A stretch of DNA of 64,000 nucleotides from Pseudomonadales bacterium. GTDB taxonomy: Bacteria; Pseudomonadota; Gammaproteobacteria; Pseudomonadales; Pseudohongiellaceae. This document shows positions 55,774 to 64,000 of this stretch, one piece after another. The stretch lies in NCBI GenBank assembly GCA_012103535.1, contig WLWQ01000001.1:930001-994000 (forward strand), given 5' to 3'. The notes beneath the pieces are model-generated. The model was given only the letters and a program-made list of their open reading frames with translations, searched no databases and was not told where the DNA came from. Both the position numbers and the translations under genes were made by a program. The number at the start of each line of letters is the position of its first letter. Positions within the stretch are counted from its first letter, which is position 1.

Positions 55774-56728
55774 GAGTTTGCTCTGAGAGAATAAACGGAT
55801 AAGCATCTTCCAGCCCCATCGATCGATTTAGCGAATTCAGCATAATCGATAATTCAGACCACTTAATCAGCAGCTCATCTATGTCGTCGAGATGAGTAGA
55901 TCCTTGTTGCATACTAAATTCCGCGGCTGTCTCTAAGGTATCTACCATGTGCAGATAGTGCGACCACACCTCCGCCCAATCCTCTACAGGATGCGCCTGG
56001 GCGTAGTGACTTATCAACTCTGGGTTTTTTGCCATAGTCGATTTATTTTCATAATAATAAGTCAATGCTGCCCCATAGTCGTTTCTTTCATCGCCAAACA
56101 ATTCTCTGCATTGTTGTTTCAGAACATCGTTGGATACCAGGTAGGTAAAATAATAGTGCCCGCTTTCATGTCGAAAATGTCCCAGCAGAGTTCGATAGAG
56201 CTCACCAGTGTATTGCCGAGTGATTTCGCGACTCACGCGATCAGCTTCGGCGATATTGATGGTAATCAGGCCATCGTCGTGCCCCGTATTTACATGGTCT
56301 TCGAAAACCCCGGGGTTAGTGCGCTTGTCTTCGATAAATTCAAAGGCTAAGCCACGCTTATCCAGGTGTTTGCCTACAATGGGTAAATTAAGAGACAGCA
56401 GCGAGTAAAGTAGTCTGCGCTTGGCCTGCTCCAAACTTTTCCACCAGCGGCGACGGTTTTCTGCCATCAGGTTGGGTATGGTGTGGTTAAGCTCACAGGA
56501 AATACAGTATCTCGATTTATTCCCTGGAACTAACCAGTTGCAAACATCATAGTCATCAGAGTTTTTGCAGAGGGAATGCACTTCTCCCCTAATATGCACA
56601 CTGTTATCCGACTCAACCGGATACATATTAGAATCTGTCGGATTGAAACCCACTGCCTTGCCACAACTTAGACATTGAGTATTTTCGAAAAAGAGAATAT
56701 GCCCGCAAGTGCAGCTAAAATTTTTCAT
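55730..56728 (-). CDS. Anbu-associated zinc-binding metallopeptidase
   Basis: 332 residues. An N-terminal zinc ribbon (CTCGH...CLSCGK) and a second cysteine set (CNWLV...CISCELNHTIPNL) precede a catalytic HESGH motif (187-191) in LLGHFRHESGHYYF. The putative zinc-binding metallopeptidase family (DUF2248-like) is regularly encoded near Anbu. Three stretches of Trp-rich C-terminus (HPVEDWAEVWSHYLHMVDTL) also match. Probably cytoplasmic: no signal peptide. It starts one base from the alpha-E stop, overlapping at 56728. Confidence 0.82.
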   Translation of the reverse strand: MKNFSCTCGHILFFENTQCLSCGKAVGFNPTDSNMYPVESDNSVHIRGEVHSLCKNSDDYDVCNWLVPGNKSRYCISCELNHTIPNLMAENRRRWWKSLEQAKRRLLYSLLSLNLPIVGKHLDKRGLAFEFIEDKRTNPGVFEDHVNTGHDDGLITINIAEADRVSREITRQYTGELYRTLLGHFRHESGHYYFTYLVSNDVLKQQCRELFGDERNDYGAALTYYYENKSTMAKNPELISHYAQAHPVEDWAEVWSHYLHMVDTLETAAEFSMQQGSTHLDDIDELLIKWSELSIMLNSLNRSMGLEDAYPFILSEQTLKKLRFVHGLIYPS

Positions 56729-57681
56729 TACTTATTCGGCAAGAACCAGGTTTCAGCGATTGTAAAATGGATAGCCGCCATTTCTAACTGCAGATTGTCG
56801 ATATGCTTTAACAGACCCTTGCGCAGTAATTTCTCGATGTCAGCATCCTTTAACAAGCGTTTGGTCTTATTTATCTGCCGAGTTACCCTGGTGTTATTGG
56901 GCAACTTGTGCAGCACTTTGGTGAGAGTAATTAAATTGTGATGAGTCGAACGGGGAAATTCTTCGTTTAGCAGCAAGAAGCGTACAACATCCTCGGCATT
57001 TACTCGAAAACGCACATGTTGACGATACATCTGGTAAGCGCTTTGAGAACGAAGAATGTTCATCCAGAGAATGTTTTCATAAGGCTCAGGTGCGGAATCA
57101 GTCACAGAGTTTTGTTCTTGCACCGAGGGCATAAGATTTCCCGATCCTACATCCACTACGCGGGTAGTCATGTCTGCCCGTTCCAAGGCGCGACCGATTC
57201 GCACAAAAGAATAGGCAGCATCTCGACTCATAGTGCCCGCCATCAATCCCCAAATTTGCTGACAGCAATTGATAATTTCTTCCAGTAGTTGATAACGAGC
57301 ACCTCTGTCTACTCCAGAAGCTGCATTTTCTTTAGCAAAGTAGTACAGCTCATTAATCTGCTCGAATGCTTCAGTTGGCATGACCTCTCTGGTGGTGCGG
57401 GAGTTTTCTCGCGTTAATGCCAACAAATCCAGAATGGAAAAGCCATTGTTCTCGGCCAATAAAAATCGAATGACATTGCGTTCACTGGACTGTTTGTATT
57501 TCCCATCAAACGCGTCTTCCGTTCCGGTTATTTCAACCAGAGTACGCCAACCCAACTTCGTGCCTTTGGGTAGATCGAGCAACAATCCTGAGAAGACATT
57601 CAGCAGGCGCGCGGTATTTTCAACCCGTTCCAGGTAACGCGCCTGCCAGTAAACTCTTTCTGCTACCCGAGATAACAACAC
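56728..57681 (-). CDS. Alpha-E domain protein (DUF403)
   Basis: 317 residues, all-helical. MLLSRVAERVYWQARYLERVENTARLLNVF is the alpha-E opening, and FVRIGRALERADMTTRVVDVG the central motif; the ending TIAETWFLPNK is short. Alpha-E proteins are found with a circularly permuted ATP-grasp enzyme and often a transglutaminase. The biochemical role is not settled; a helper in peptide-ligase chemistry has been proposed. It is 3 bp from the ATP-grasp gene. Confidence 0.86.
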   Translation of the reverse strand: MLLSRVAERVYWQARYLERVENTARLLNVFSGLLLDLPKGTKLGWRTLVEITGTEDAFDGKYKQSSERNVIRFLLAENNGFSILDLLALTRENSRTTREVMPTEAFEQINELYYFAKENAASGVDRGARYQLLEEIINCCQQIWGLMAGTMSRDAAYSFVRIGRALERADMTTRVVDVGSGNLMPSVQEQNSVTDSAPEPYENILWMNILRSQSAYQMYRQHVRFRVNAEDVVRFLLLNEEFPRSTHHNLITLTKVLHKLPNNTRVTRQINKTKRLLKDADIEKLLRKGLLKHIDNLQLEMAAIHFTIAETWFLPNK

Positions 57682-57684
57682 CTC

Positions 57685-59130
57685 TTAGCTATCTCCTATG
57701 ATCCAGGTGTCTTTACTACCGCCACCTTGAGAAGAGTTTACGACGTAAGATCCTTTCACCATGGCCACACGGGTAAGTCCACCAGCGGTTACATAGGATT
57801 TGTCTGCCTGCAGTATAAACGGCCGCAAATCCACGTGGCGGGGTTCAACCACCCGATCGCCTAAAATGGGCACGGTAGAGAGTGAGATCAGCGGTTGTGC
57901 CATGTAATTGCGTGGTTCTGCTTTTATCCTGCGCTTGAATTCGGCCAGTTCGCGCTTGCTCGCCTGTGGCCCAATTAGCATGCCGTAACCACCGGATTCG
58001 TTTGCTGGTTTCACTACTAACTTATCGAGATTTTGCAATACGTGTTGCCGTTGCGCTTTATTAATACAGAGGTAACTCGGCACGTTTGGCAGTATGGGAT
58101 CTTCATCCAGGTAGTACTTAATTATGTCTGGCACATAGGTGTAAATGATTTTGTCATCGGCAACCCCGGCACCTGGCGCGTTGGCTAGAGCCACATTGCC
58201 TTTTAACCAGCTCTCAAAAAGTCCACTGACACCTAACACTGAATCTTTGTTGAACACAGAAGGATCTAAAAACAAATCATCGATGCGACGGTAAACCACG
58301 TCGACCTGGGTTAAGCCATCGATGGTGCGCATATACACCTTGTCTTTTTCGACGACTAAGTCTTTGCCTTCCACCAGTTCCGCTCCCATTCTCTGAGCGA
58401 GATAGGAATGTTCGAAATAAGCGGAGTTATAGATACCCGGAGTTAGTACAACTACTTCTGGGGATTTCAGTTTTCGCGGTGATAAGGCAGAGAGAGTTTC
58501 TAAGAGTTGCGCCGGGTATTCGGTAACAGGGCGAATGTCATAATAATTTTCAAATAATTCTGGAAAGACTCTTTTGGTGACCCGACGGTTTTCCAACATA
58601 TAAGAAACACCTGAAGGAACTCGTAGATTGTCTTCCAAAACGTAAAACTCACCATCGCCGTCTTTAATCAAATCAGTCCCACAGATATGGGCCCAGGTAT
58701 TGTACTTAGGCTTTACTCCAACGCACTGTTTACGAAAGTTCCCCGAATTTTCGATCAGCTCTTTAGGAACGACCTTGTCTTTCAAGATCTTTTGATCGTT
58801 ATAAACATCATGAATAAAACAATTCAACGCCCTTAGACGTTGCTTAAGCCCTTCGTCGGTTCGATTCCATTCTTTCTGAGCTATCACTCGAGGAATAATA
58901 TCGAAGGGCCATTCACGATCGATATTTCCTGCATCGCTATAAACGGTGAAGGAAATCCCCATGGTTTTAATGGCCAATTCGGCCGCCGTTTTTTTCTGTA
59001 ACAATTCTTCGTGGGTAAGGCCGCGCAAATAACTGGCGAGTCGGCGGGCGGGTTTGCGCGCATAACCAGGGGAAGAGATTAATTCGTCAAAGAATCCTCC
59101 GGGGTTATATGTGTTCCAATTTACACGCAT
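57685..59130 (-). CDS. Circularly permuted type 2 ATP-grasp protein
   Basis: 481 residues. Characteristic segments: WNTYNPGGFFDELISSPGYARKPARRLASYL, VLEDNLRVPSGVSYMLENR, VVVLTPGIYNSAYFEHSYLAQRMG, VDVVYRRIDDLFLDP, and KPANESGGYGMLIGP with the phosphate-binding loop. The permuted ATP-grasp fold suggests amide-bond formation using ATP. With alpha-E and Anbu it makes the conserved Anbu cluster. The transglutaminase usually present is not in this window. Confidence 0.87.
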   Translation of the reverse strand: MRVNWNTYNPGGFFDELISSPGYARKPARRLASYLRGLTHEELLQKKTAAELAIKTMGISFTVYSDAGNIDREWPFDIIPRVIAQKEWNRTDEGLKQRLRALNCFIHDVYNDQKILKDKVVPKELIENSGNFRKQCVGVKPKYNTWAHICGTDLIKDGDGEFYVLEDNLRVPSGVSYMLENRRVTKRVFPELFENYYDIRPVTEYPAQLLETLSALSPRKLKSPEVVVLTPGIYNSAYFEHSYLAQRMGAELVEGKDLVVEKDKVYMRTIDGLTQVDVVYRRIDDLFLDPSVFNKDSVLGVSGLFESWLKGNVALANAPGAGVADDKIIYTYVPDIIKYYLDEDPILPNVPSYLCINKAQRQHVLQNLDKLVVKPANESGGYGMLIGPQASKRELAEFKRRIKAEPRNYMAQPLISLSTVPILGDRVVEPRHVDLRPFILQADKSYVTAGGLTRVAMVKGSYVVNSSQGGGSKDTWIIGDS

Positions 59131-59227
59131 TTTTTGAAATCGCTGAAATTCGAATAGTTAAACTAATGCATTACGCTGCAGGCCGCAACACTACTGGGTT
59201 CTAGCTAGATTAGAAAGGCTTATTTGA

Positions 59228-61009
59228 TCAAATTGGCCATACGATCAGTAATAAAGGAATGGCTACTGCCACAATAACTATTTCAAGTGGCAGTCCCATG
59301 CGCCAATAGTCACTGAATTTATAGCCGCCAGGACCCATTATCAGCGCATTATTTTGATGTCCGATAGGTGTAAGAAAGGCACAAGATGCACCTACTGCCA
59401 CCGCCATCAAGAAGGCATCGGGATTTAACTCAAGCGATAAGGCAATGTTAAAGGCAATTGGCGCCATGAGAATCGCGGTAGCTGCATTGTTTAACACGTC
59501 CGACACAGTCATGGTGACGACCAGTATCAAGGCAAGGATAAACACAGGAGACAAGTCACCGGCTACCAAGAGAATGCCATCCACTAAGAGAGTCGTCGTG
59601 CCGGTTGTTTCTAATGCAGCTCCGATTGGAATCATGGCCCCCAACAAAACCACCACTGGCCAATCCACACCGTCATAAAACTCTCTTACAGGCACAATAT
59701 TGAACAGCGCCATTCCAACTGTTGCCATTCCCAGCGCCAATTGAATGGACAGCAAGCCTGACGCGGCTAAGCTAATAGCCAGCATAAAAATTCCCAACGC
59801 CCATTTAGATTTGGCCGAGCGCTTAATTTCCAAATCTCTTTCCGCCAGGGGATAACAGTTCATCTTGGTGATGGCGTCGTAGAGTTCATCTTCCCCACCA
59901 TGCAGCAGCAGCACATCGCCCGTTTCAAATTTTAATTCTCGCAAGCGACCGGCATAGGGTGATCCGGAGCGGGAAGCAGCGAGTAGATTTACACCGTATC
60001 GTCGATTAAAGCGGATCTCGGTAGGGGTGCTCCCGACGATGGTGGATTGCGGCGTTACTACAATTTCAGAAATCTGAGAACCTTCGGAATGCAAAATTTC
60101 CTGGCGCGCATTTTCCGCAGAAACCATTTCTAGTTTGTGCAGAGTGGCGAAGTCATCGACATCATCATGAGAGCCCTGCACGACTAACAGATCGTTATTA
60201 CTTAGCTCATGACCGCGGTAATGATACACATTTGGAAATCGCTCCCCTTTATGAATGATGGATAACAAATCCATTTTGTTATCTACCAGCATTTGTTTTA
60301 ACTGCTTTACTGTCTGCCCGACAACTTCTGACTCCCCTGTGACCTTTAACTCAAACAGATATTCTTCTACTTCGAAAAGTTCCAATCCTGCTGTCTGCTT
60401 ACGCACTTTTACCAACTTCCAACCAAATACCAGCATAAATATTATGCCGACAATGGCTATGCCTCCCCCTACCGGCGCAAAGTCAAACATGGAAAAGGAT
60501 TCTCCAGTTACCTGTTGGCGATAATTCGCAATCAGGATATTGGGTGGTGTGCCAATTAGCGTAACCAAACCGCCCAAGATTGAACCGAAGGACAATGGCA
60601 TCAACACAGTAGCGGGAGCTCTACCGGCTCGCGTGGTGGATTGAATCGCGATGGGCATCAACAACGCTAATGCACCAACGTTATTCATAAACATGGACAA
60701 GAATGCAGCCAGAAAAGTCAAAGCCGCGATATGCAGAAAGGGTTGGTCGACTACAGGCTCAATAAAATCGGTAACAAATTCCACGGCGCCTGACTTGGTT
60801 AAACCAAAGCTTACGATTAACACTAATACCACAGTGATAGTCGCAGGGTTTCCGAAACCGGTGAATAGTTCAGTCTGGGGTACGATGCCAAAGACACTGG
60901 CGGTAAATAAAGCGCCTAAGGCAACAATGTCATAACGCCATCGACCCCATACCAGTAATACCAGCAGCGCCAGAAGTATGAGTAACAGAATAGTCTGATC
61001 AGAATTCAA
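59228..61009 (-). CDS. SLC13-family permease with two TrkA-C domains
   Basis: 593 residues. Helices in two blocks (about 1-190 and 395-590) flank two RCK_C/TrkA-C domains (about 205-375: EYLFELKVTGESEVVGQTVKQL; ISEIVVTPQSTIVGSTPTEIRFNRRYG). NNVGALALLMPIAIQ and LNNAATAILMAPIAFNIALSL are the paired SLC13/DASS signatures. It likely imports sulfate or dicarboxylates with Na+; sulfate would be consistent with the APS kinase elsewhere in the window but that is speculation. Confidence 0.85.
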   Translation of the reverse strand: MNSDQTILLLILLALLVLLVWGRWRYDIVALGALFTASVFGIVPQTELFTGFGNPATITVVLVLIVSFGLTKSGAVEFVTDFIEPVVDQPFLHIAALTFLAAFLSMFMNNVGALALLMPIAIQSTTRAGRAPATVLMPLSFGSILGGLVTLIGTPPNILIANYRQQVTGESFSMFDFAPVGGGIAIVGIIFMLVFGWKLVKVRKQTAGLELFEVEEYLFELKVTGESEVVGQTVKQLKQMLVDNKMDLLSIIHKGERFPNVYHYRGHELSNNDLLVVQGSHDDVDDFATLHKLEMVSAENARQEILHSEGSQISEIVVTPQSTIVGSTPTEIRFNRRYGVNLLAASRSGSPYAGRLRELKFETGDVLLLHGGEDELYDAITKMNCYPLAERDLEIKRSAKSKWALGIFMLAISLAASGLLSIQLALGMATVGMALFNIVPVREFYDGVDWPVVVLLGAMIPIGAALETTGTTTLLVDGILLVAGDLSPVFILALILVVTMTVSDVLNNAATAILMAPIAFNIALSLELNPDAFLMAVAVGASCAFLTPIGHQNNALIMGPGGYKFSDYWRMGLPLEIVIVAVAIPLLLIVWPI

Positions 61010-61014
61010 TGGCG

Positions 61015-61704
61015 TTAGCTCACAATATCAAACTCAATCTCACCGATTCCGGCGATCTCTGCTTGCAGATGATCTCCGGGAGAAACACTGGAAACTCCAG
61101 AGGGTGTGCCCGTAAAAATAAGATCTCCAGCTCGCAGTTCGTAGAAGTTTGATAACTCGGCAATGATCTCAGCCACAGACCAAATCATTTCGGCTAAGGT
61201 TCCGTCTTGCTTTATTTCGCCATTCAATGACAAGGCGATGCGACCTTCTCCCGGCTGCTTTTCCTCCCCAAAAGGAGTAATTGCTGAAATAGGTGCCGAT
61301 TGATCGAATCCTTTCGCAGTGTCCCAGGGCCGGCCGCTCTCTTTTGCTGCTGCCTGCAAATCCCGGCGAGTAAAATCGATACCAACAGCGTAGCCAAAGA
61401 CACACTGCAGCGCAGCAGATACCTCAATATTTTCTCCGCCTCCTCGCAGGGCCACCACTAGCTCCACTTCATGGTGTAGGTTATTGGTAGCAGAAGGAAA
61501 CTTGACTGGCGAGTTGTTCGTTACGATGGAATTCGCTGGCTTGCTAAAAAACACTGGTGGATTTTTCTTCGGATCACCACCCATCTCTTTCACATGATCG
61601 CTGTAATTTTGACCCACGCAGTAAATTCGATTAACGGGATAACACTCTTCAGATCCATTTATTGGAACCGAAGGAATCTCCGCTGGTGGAAAAATGTATG
61701 ACAT
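61015..61704 (-). CDS. Fumarylacetoacetate-hydrolase-family protein, fumarylpyruvate-hydrolase-like
   Basis: 229 residues, FAH fold: RIYCVGQNYSDHVKEMGGDPKKNPPVFFSKPANSIV, then HHEVELVVALRGGG (metal-binding E-x-E), QCVFGYAVGIDFTRRDLQ, and LIFTGTPSGVSSVSPGD. This sequence style is that of fumarylpyruvate/acylpyruvate hydrolases (NagK-, YcgM-like), which cleave C-C bonds in aromatic degradation or detoxify acylpyruvates. Five bp upstream of the SLC13 gene. Confidence 0.85.
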   Translation of the reverse strand: MSYIFPPAEIPSVPINGSEECYPVNRIYCVGQNYSDHVKEMGGDPKKNPPVFFSKPANSIVTNNSPVKFPSATNNLHHEVELVVALRGGGENIEVSAALQCVFGYAVGIDFTRRDLQAAAKESGRPWDTAKGFDQSAPISAITPFGEEKQPGEGRIALSLNGEIKQDGTLAEMIWSVAEIIAELSNFYELRAGDLIFTGTPSGVSSVSPGDHLQAEIAGIGEIEFDIVS

Positions 61705-61723
61705 AGCGTAATCCCAGTTTAGT

Positions 61724-62560
61724 TTAGGGTTGTTGACAGCGCAGATCTGAATACAGATCAGGAGTCAGCTCGTTGTCTAGAATTGGAAAAATAACAAGAC
61801 CACTAGCCGACTGAATTTCTGCAATTGAAGCAATTCGATCACAATACTCAGCATGAATCGGCAAGCCCCCTTCGAAAATAAAAGAAGCATATGCAGATTC
61901 ATTGGCAACGATCTTAAAATAGCTTACCGGGAATCCGCCATTGTTCGATCTTGTACTTAGTGCACCAGATACTTCATAAAGCGGTCCACTCACCACAAAC
62001 AGCTCTTCTTCACTCGCAGTTAATTCATTAATCGCCTGTTCCAGGCGGGACCAGGCACCAGCCCGCAAGTCATTCGGCAAGGGTGCCATATTGCTCAAAT
62101 TATTTAGCTCTTCCCAATATGGCGTATCCGCAAAACTAGTCATTGGAGTCAGTCTGCCCCGGTCTTCTGAAGTAAAAACAACTTCATTCACTCGATAATC
62201 CCGGTCCTGGGCATCGCTCAAGTCCGGTTGGTTGAACAAAGGCTGATTGAGATCGGTTTCAAGGACTGACGCAACTGGGAGTAGCTCGTCTTGCTGCCAC
62301 CAGCGTGGCAACAATGAAGCCACTCCGACGGAATCCCTTAGCACTCGGTAGGCGACCCAATCAGCAAGACCGTTATCGCTGTTAATCTCTGCTACGTAGA
62401 GATGGCGAACTACTATTTCATTGTTGACTGCAGAGCCCTGAGGACATCCAGCCATACAATGAGAAATATGGATAGTCTGTGCCTGAGCACCCCATAGGAC
62501 AAACGTTAACGCCAGGCCACTAACCCATCGGATAAAGATATTGCTGATGTACTTCATCAC
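61724..62560 (-). CDS. Exported DNA/RNA non-specific endonuclease-like protein with altered DRGH motif
   Basis: 278 residues, signal peptide (FVLWGAQAQ). The ordering YRVNEVVFTSEDRGRLTPMTSFAD ... YWEELNNLSNMAPLPNDLRAGAWSRLEQAI matches the beta-beta-alpha-metal nuclease family (NucG/EndA/Serratia nuclease), but the catalytic DRGH is DRGR: the general-base His is Arg (codon AGA). The metal-coordinating Asn motif (NMAPLPND) is kept. Likely inactive or a binding protein, unless another residue substitutes. Its 5' end overlaps the AKR 3' end by 41 bp. Confidence 0.72.
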   Translation of the reverse strand: MMKYISNIFIRWVSGLALTFVLWGAQAQTIHISHCMAGCPQGSAVNNEIVVRHLYVAEINSDNGLADWVAYRVLRDSVGVASLLPRWWQQDELLPVASVLETDLNQPLFNQPDLSDAQDRDYRVNEVVFTSEDRGRLTPMTSFADTPYWEELNNLSNMAPLPNDLRAGAWSRLEQAINELTASEEELFVVSGPLYEVSGALSTRSNNGGFPVSYFKIVANESAYASFIFEGGLPIHAEYCDRIASIAEIQSASGLVIFPILDNELTPDLYSDLRCQQP

Positions 62561-63539
62561 ACTCTTTTAGAATTTCCTCACTTAGAGACAAGTCGAGCGC
62601 CGCAAATGCTTCATCTAATTGATCAGCAGATCGCGCCCCAATTATGGTTGATGCTACAAAGTCCCAATGCATACTCCAAGCCGTTGCCAAAGTAACTGGA
62701 GATAACTCCGCACTCTTTGCAATGGCCATATATTTTTCTGTGGAAGCCAATGTTTTCTCATTGACAAATCGTTCCGCCATAGCCTTTTGTCGTGGATTCG
62801 TCTCGCTAGCGTAATCGCCAAAACGAGAATTCTCCGGCATCTGACCACCTTGGTATTTTCCACTCAACACGCCACCGCCTATCGGCGAATAAGGTAAGAG
62901 GGAAACATTCTCCAGGCGACAAACATTGGCAAGTTCATCGAAGAAGCGCCGATTTAATAGTGAGAAGTTGTTTTGTATGGATTGGAACCGGGCCAGTCCT
63001 TCGTAATCTGCCACGGCATTGGATTTAGTCAAACCGTAGGCATTTTCATTAGAAGTACCGACGTAGCGAACCTTTCCCGCCTGTACTAGTCGGTCCAGGG
63101 CTTCCATGGTTTCTTCGATGGGCACGACTGTATCTGGCCAATGCACTTGATACAGATCGATATAGTCTATTCCCATGCGTTGCAAACTTCCCTCTACCGC
63201 CGCTTCGATGTGGTGTCGATCCAGCGCCGTGAGGCCACTACGAATAGGAGGCACAAACCACCCAGAAGAAGCGCCAGCCACTTTGGTTGCAATAATTAGA
63301 GAATCTCTCGGCTTGGTTTTAATCCATCCACCAAATATTTTTTCCGTTAATCCGGCTAATTCTGCCGTCGGCGGCACCGGATAAGCCTCGGCCGTATCGA
63401 AAAAATTTATGCCGCGCTCATAAGCAGCTTCACAAATCTTCACCGACTCATCCCGATCACTCCAAGTGCCAAAACTCATAGTGCCCATGCAAATTGGCGA
63501 AACTCGCAGGCCGCTGTTTCCTACATACCTGAATTCCAT
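62520..63539 (-). CDS. Aldo/keto reductase
   Basis: 339 residues from the ATG at 63539, which has a GGGA ribosome site; the longer frame to 63587 is unlikely. TIM-barrel AKR: MEFRYVGNSGLRVSPICMGTMSFG, catalytic Asp and Tyr in FFDTAEAYP, Lys in IIATKVAG and His in YQVHWPD. NADPH-dependent carbonyl reduction, substrate unknown. YghZ/Tas-like. It lies upstream of the endonuclease-like gene and shares 41 bp with it. Confidence 0.88.
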   Translation of the reverse strand: MEFRYVGNSGLRVSPICMGTMSFGTWSDRDESVKICEAAYERGINFFDTAEAYPVPPTAELAGLTEKIFGGWIKTKPRDSLIIATKVAGASSGWFVPPIRSGLTALDRHHIEAAVEGSLQRMGIDYIDLYQVHWPDTVVPIEETMEALDRLVQAGKVRYVGTSNENAYGLTKSNAVADYEGLARFQSIQNNFSLLNRRFFDELANVCRLENVSLLPYSPIGGGVLSGKYQGGQMPENSRFGDYASETNPRQKAMAERFVNEKTLASTEKYMAIAKSAELSPVTLATAWSMHWDFVASTIIGARSADQLDEAFAALDLSLSEEILKECDEVHQQYLYPMG

Positions 63540-63630
63540 TGTGATTCCCTGTTTCGATAATCCTCTGTCGCTCTTGCAGCCGAGCATCTACCTCAAAGTT
63601 GAACGAGGTAGGGCCAAACAATTTGACGTT

Positions 63631-64000
63631 TTACTTGCGTGCAGGTAAGGGTTCGACGCGACCTATTTCTTCTTCCCATTGCGACATGCCTCCCTGCATA
63701 TGTGAGACATTATCCATGCCCATTGTTTTTAGTGAGAGAGCTGCAAGTGCAGATCTTGAGCCTTTATTGCAGAACAGAATAACTTCGTCGATTTCATCAA
63801 ATTCCCTTCGGTAATAGGGACTTTCCGGGTCTATCCAGAATTCCAGCATACCTCGGGGAACATGCAGCGAGCCTGGGATTGTGCCGTCTCGTTTAAGTTC
63901 GCGAATATCGCGAAGATCGACGAGGGTTACTCCTGCTGCCTTTGATTTTTCATCCACCTCAGCCGGGGTGAGGGTAATTACTTGTGCTTCGGCTTCGGCA
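63631..64000 (-). CDS. Rhodanese-like domain protein (partial, N-terminus off window)
   Basis: The frame stays open through the right edge, so the start lies outside. Visible: AEVDEKSKAAGVTLVDLRDIRELKRDGTIPGSLHVPRGMLEFWI, active-site Cys in ILFCNKGSRSALAA, and MQGGMSQWEEE. This is a single rhodanese module with CNKGSRS as the catalytic loop, a sulfurtransferase or a Cys-based carrier. A GTG at 63957 could start a shorter product but the LTPAEV sequence upstream is typical of the domain. Confidence 0.8.
   Translation of the reverse strand, partial: AEAEAQVITLTPAEVDEKSKAAGVTLVDLRDIRELKRDGTIPGSLHVPRGMLEFWIDPESPYYRREFDEIDEVILFCNKGSRSALAALSLKTMGMDNVSHMQGGMSQWEEEIGRVEPLPARK

Overview
The window reads as chromosomal DNA of a free-living, probably marine gammaproteobacterium. 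Reasons: the tgt-yajC-secD-secF order beside prfC, a rimI gene next to a holD-like gene, a RegB/RegA redox two-component pair, an MltD-type transglycosylase with LysM repeats, and several fatty-acid/acyl-CoA genes. Genus is not decidable by eye; something in the OM182/Pseudohongiella/SAR92 neighbourhood is a guess. No rRNA, tRNA, insertion sequence, prophage or CRISPR array was recognised. Genes are densely packed, with five gaps over 300 bp.

Layout. 1-4.6 kb: a partial methyltransferase-like/GNAT fusion (minus), regB-regA (plus), a small DUF4345-like membrane protein and an SDR (minus). 4.9-10.4 kb: an RND efflux adaptor and permease, then a DUF21/CBS protein. 10.8-12.3 kb: two tandem paralogous TPR-like proteins, one without a signal peptide. 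12.5-27.2 kb: a tight eight-gene minus-strand operon (DUF4175 coiled-coil protein, membrane vWA protein, Cys-less caspase/C13-like protein, TPR plus HExxH metallopeptidase, DUF4159, MoxR ATPase, DUF58, BatA-like vWA protein). 27.5-30.4 kb: Nudix hydrolase, an MFE-2-like SDR and a QTMAN/DUF3524 glycosyltransferase. 30.4-39.3 kb (minus): mltD-like, secF, secD, yajC, tgt, prfC. 39.5-41.8 kb: acyl-CoA dehydrogenase and an APS kinase fused to CysN domains II/III but lacking the GTPase domain. 41.8-46.5 kb: unknown small genes, DnaA-box-like motifs, a 23/24-bp tandem repeat with several palindromes, and a GAF-containing PilB/GspE ATPase. 46.7-50.7 kb: a secreted unknown, hisC, a PilZ plus degenerate-Nudix protein, a topoisomerase-type zinc-finger protein, a small membrane protein, rimI and a holD-like gene. 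51.7-54.8 kb: a quinone oxidoreductase and an acyl-CoA synthetase interrupted by one in-frame TAA. 55.0-59.1 kb: an Anbu proteasome-like cluster (Anbu, metallopeptidase, alpha-E, ATP-grasp). 59.2-64 kb: SLC13 permease, FAH-family hydrolase, a DNA/RNA endonuclease with an altered catalytic motif, aldo/keto reductase and a partial rhodanese.

The two best candidates for an incompletely described system are the MoxR/vWA/pseudo-caspase operon (12.5-27.2 kb), which looks like an envelope-associated chaperone or surveillance machine, and the Anbu cluster (55.0-59.1 kb), which couples a proteasome-like protease to ATP-grasp/alpha-E ligase-type proteins and a metallopeptidase. Single-gene oddities are the GTPase-less CysN-CysC fusion, the PilZ-pseudo-Nudix protein, the endonuclease that has lost its catalytic histidine, and the stop-interrupted acyl-CoA synthetase. 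All functions are inferred from motifs read by eye; no database search was run.
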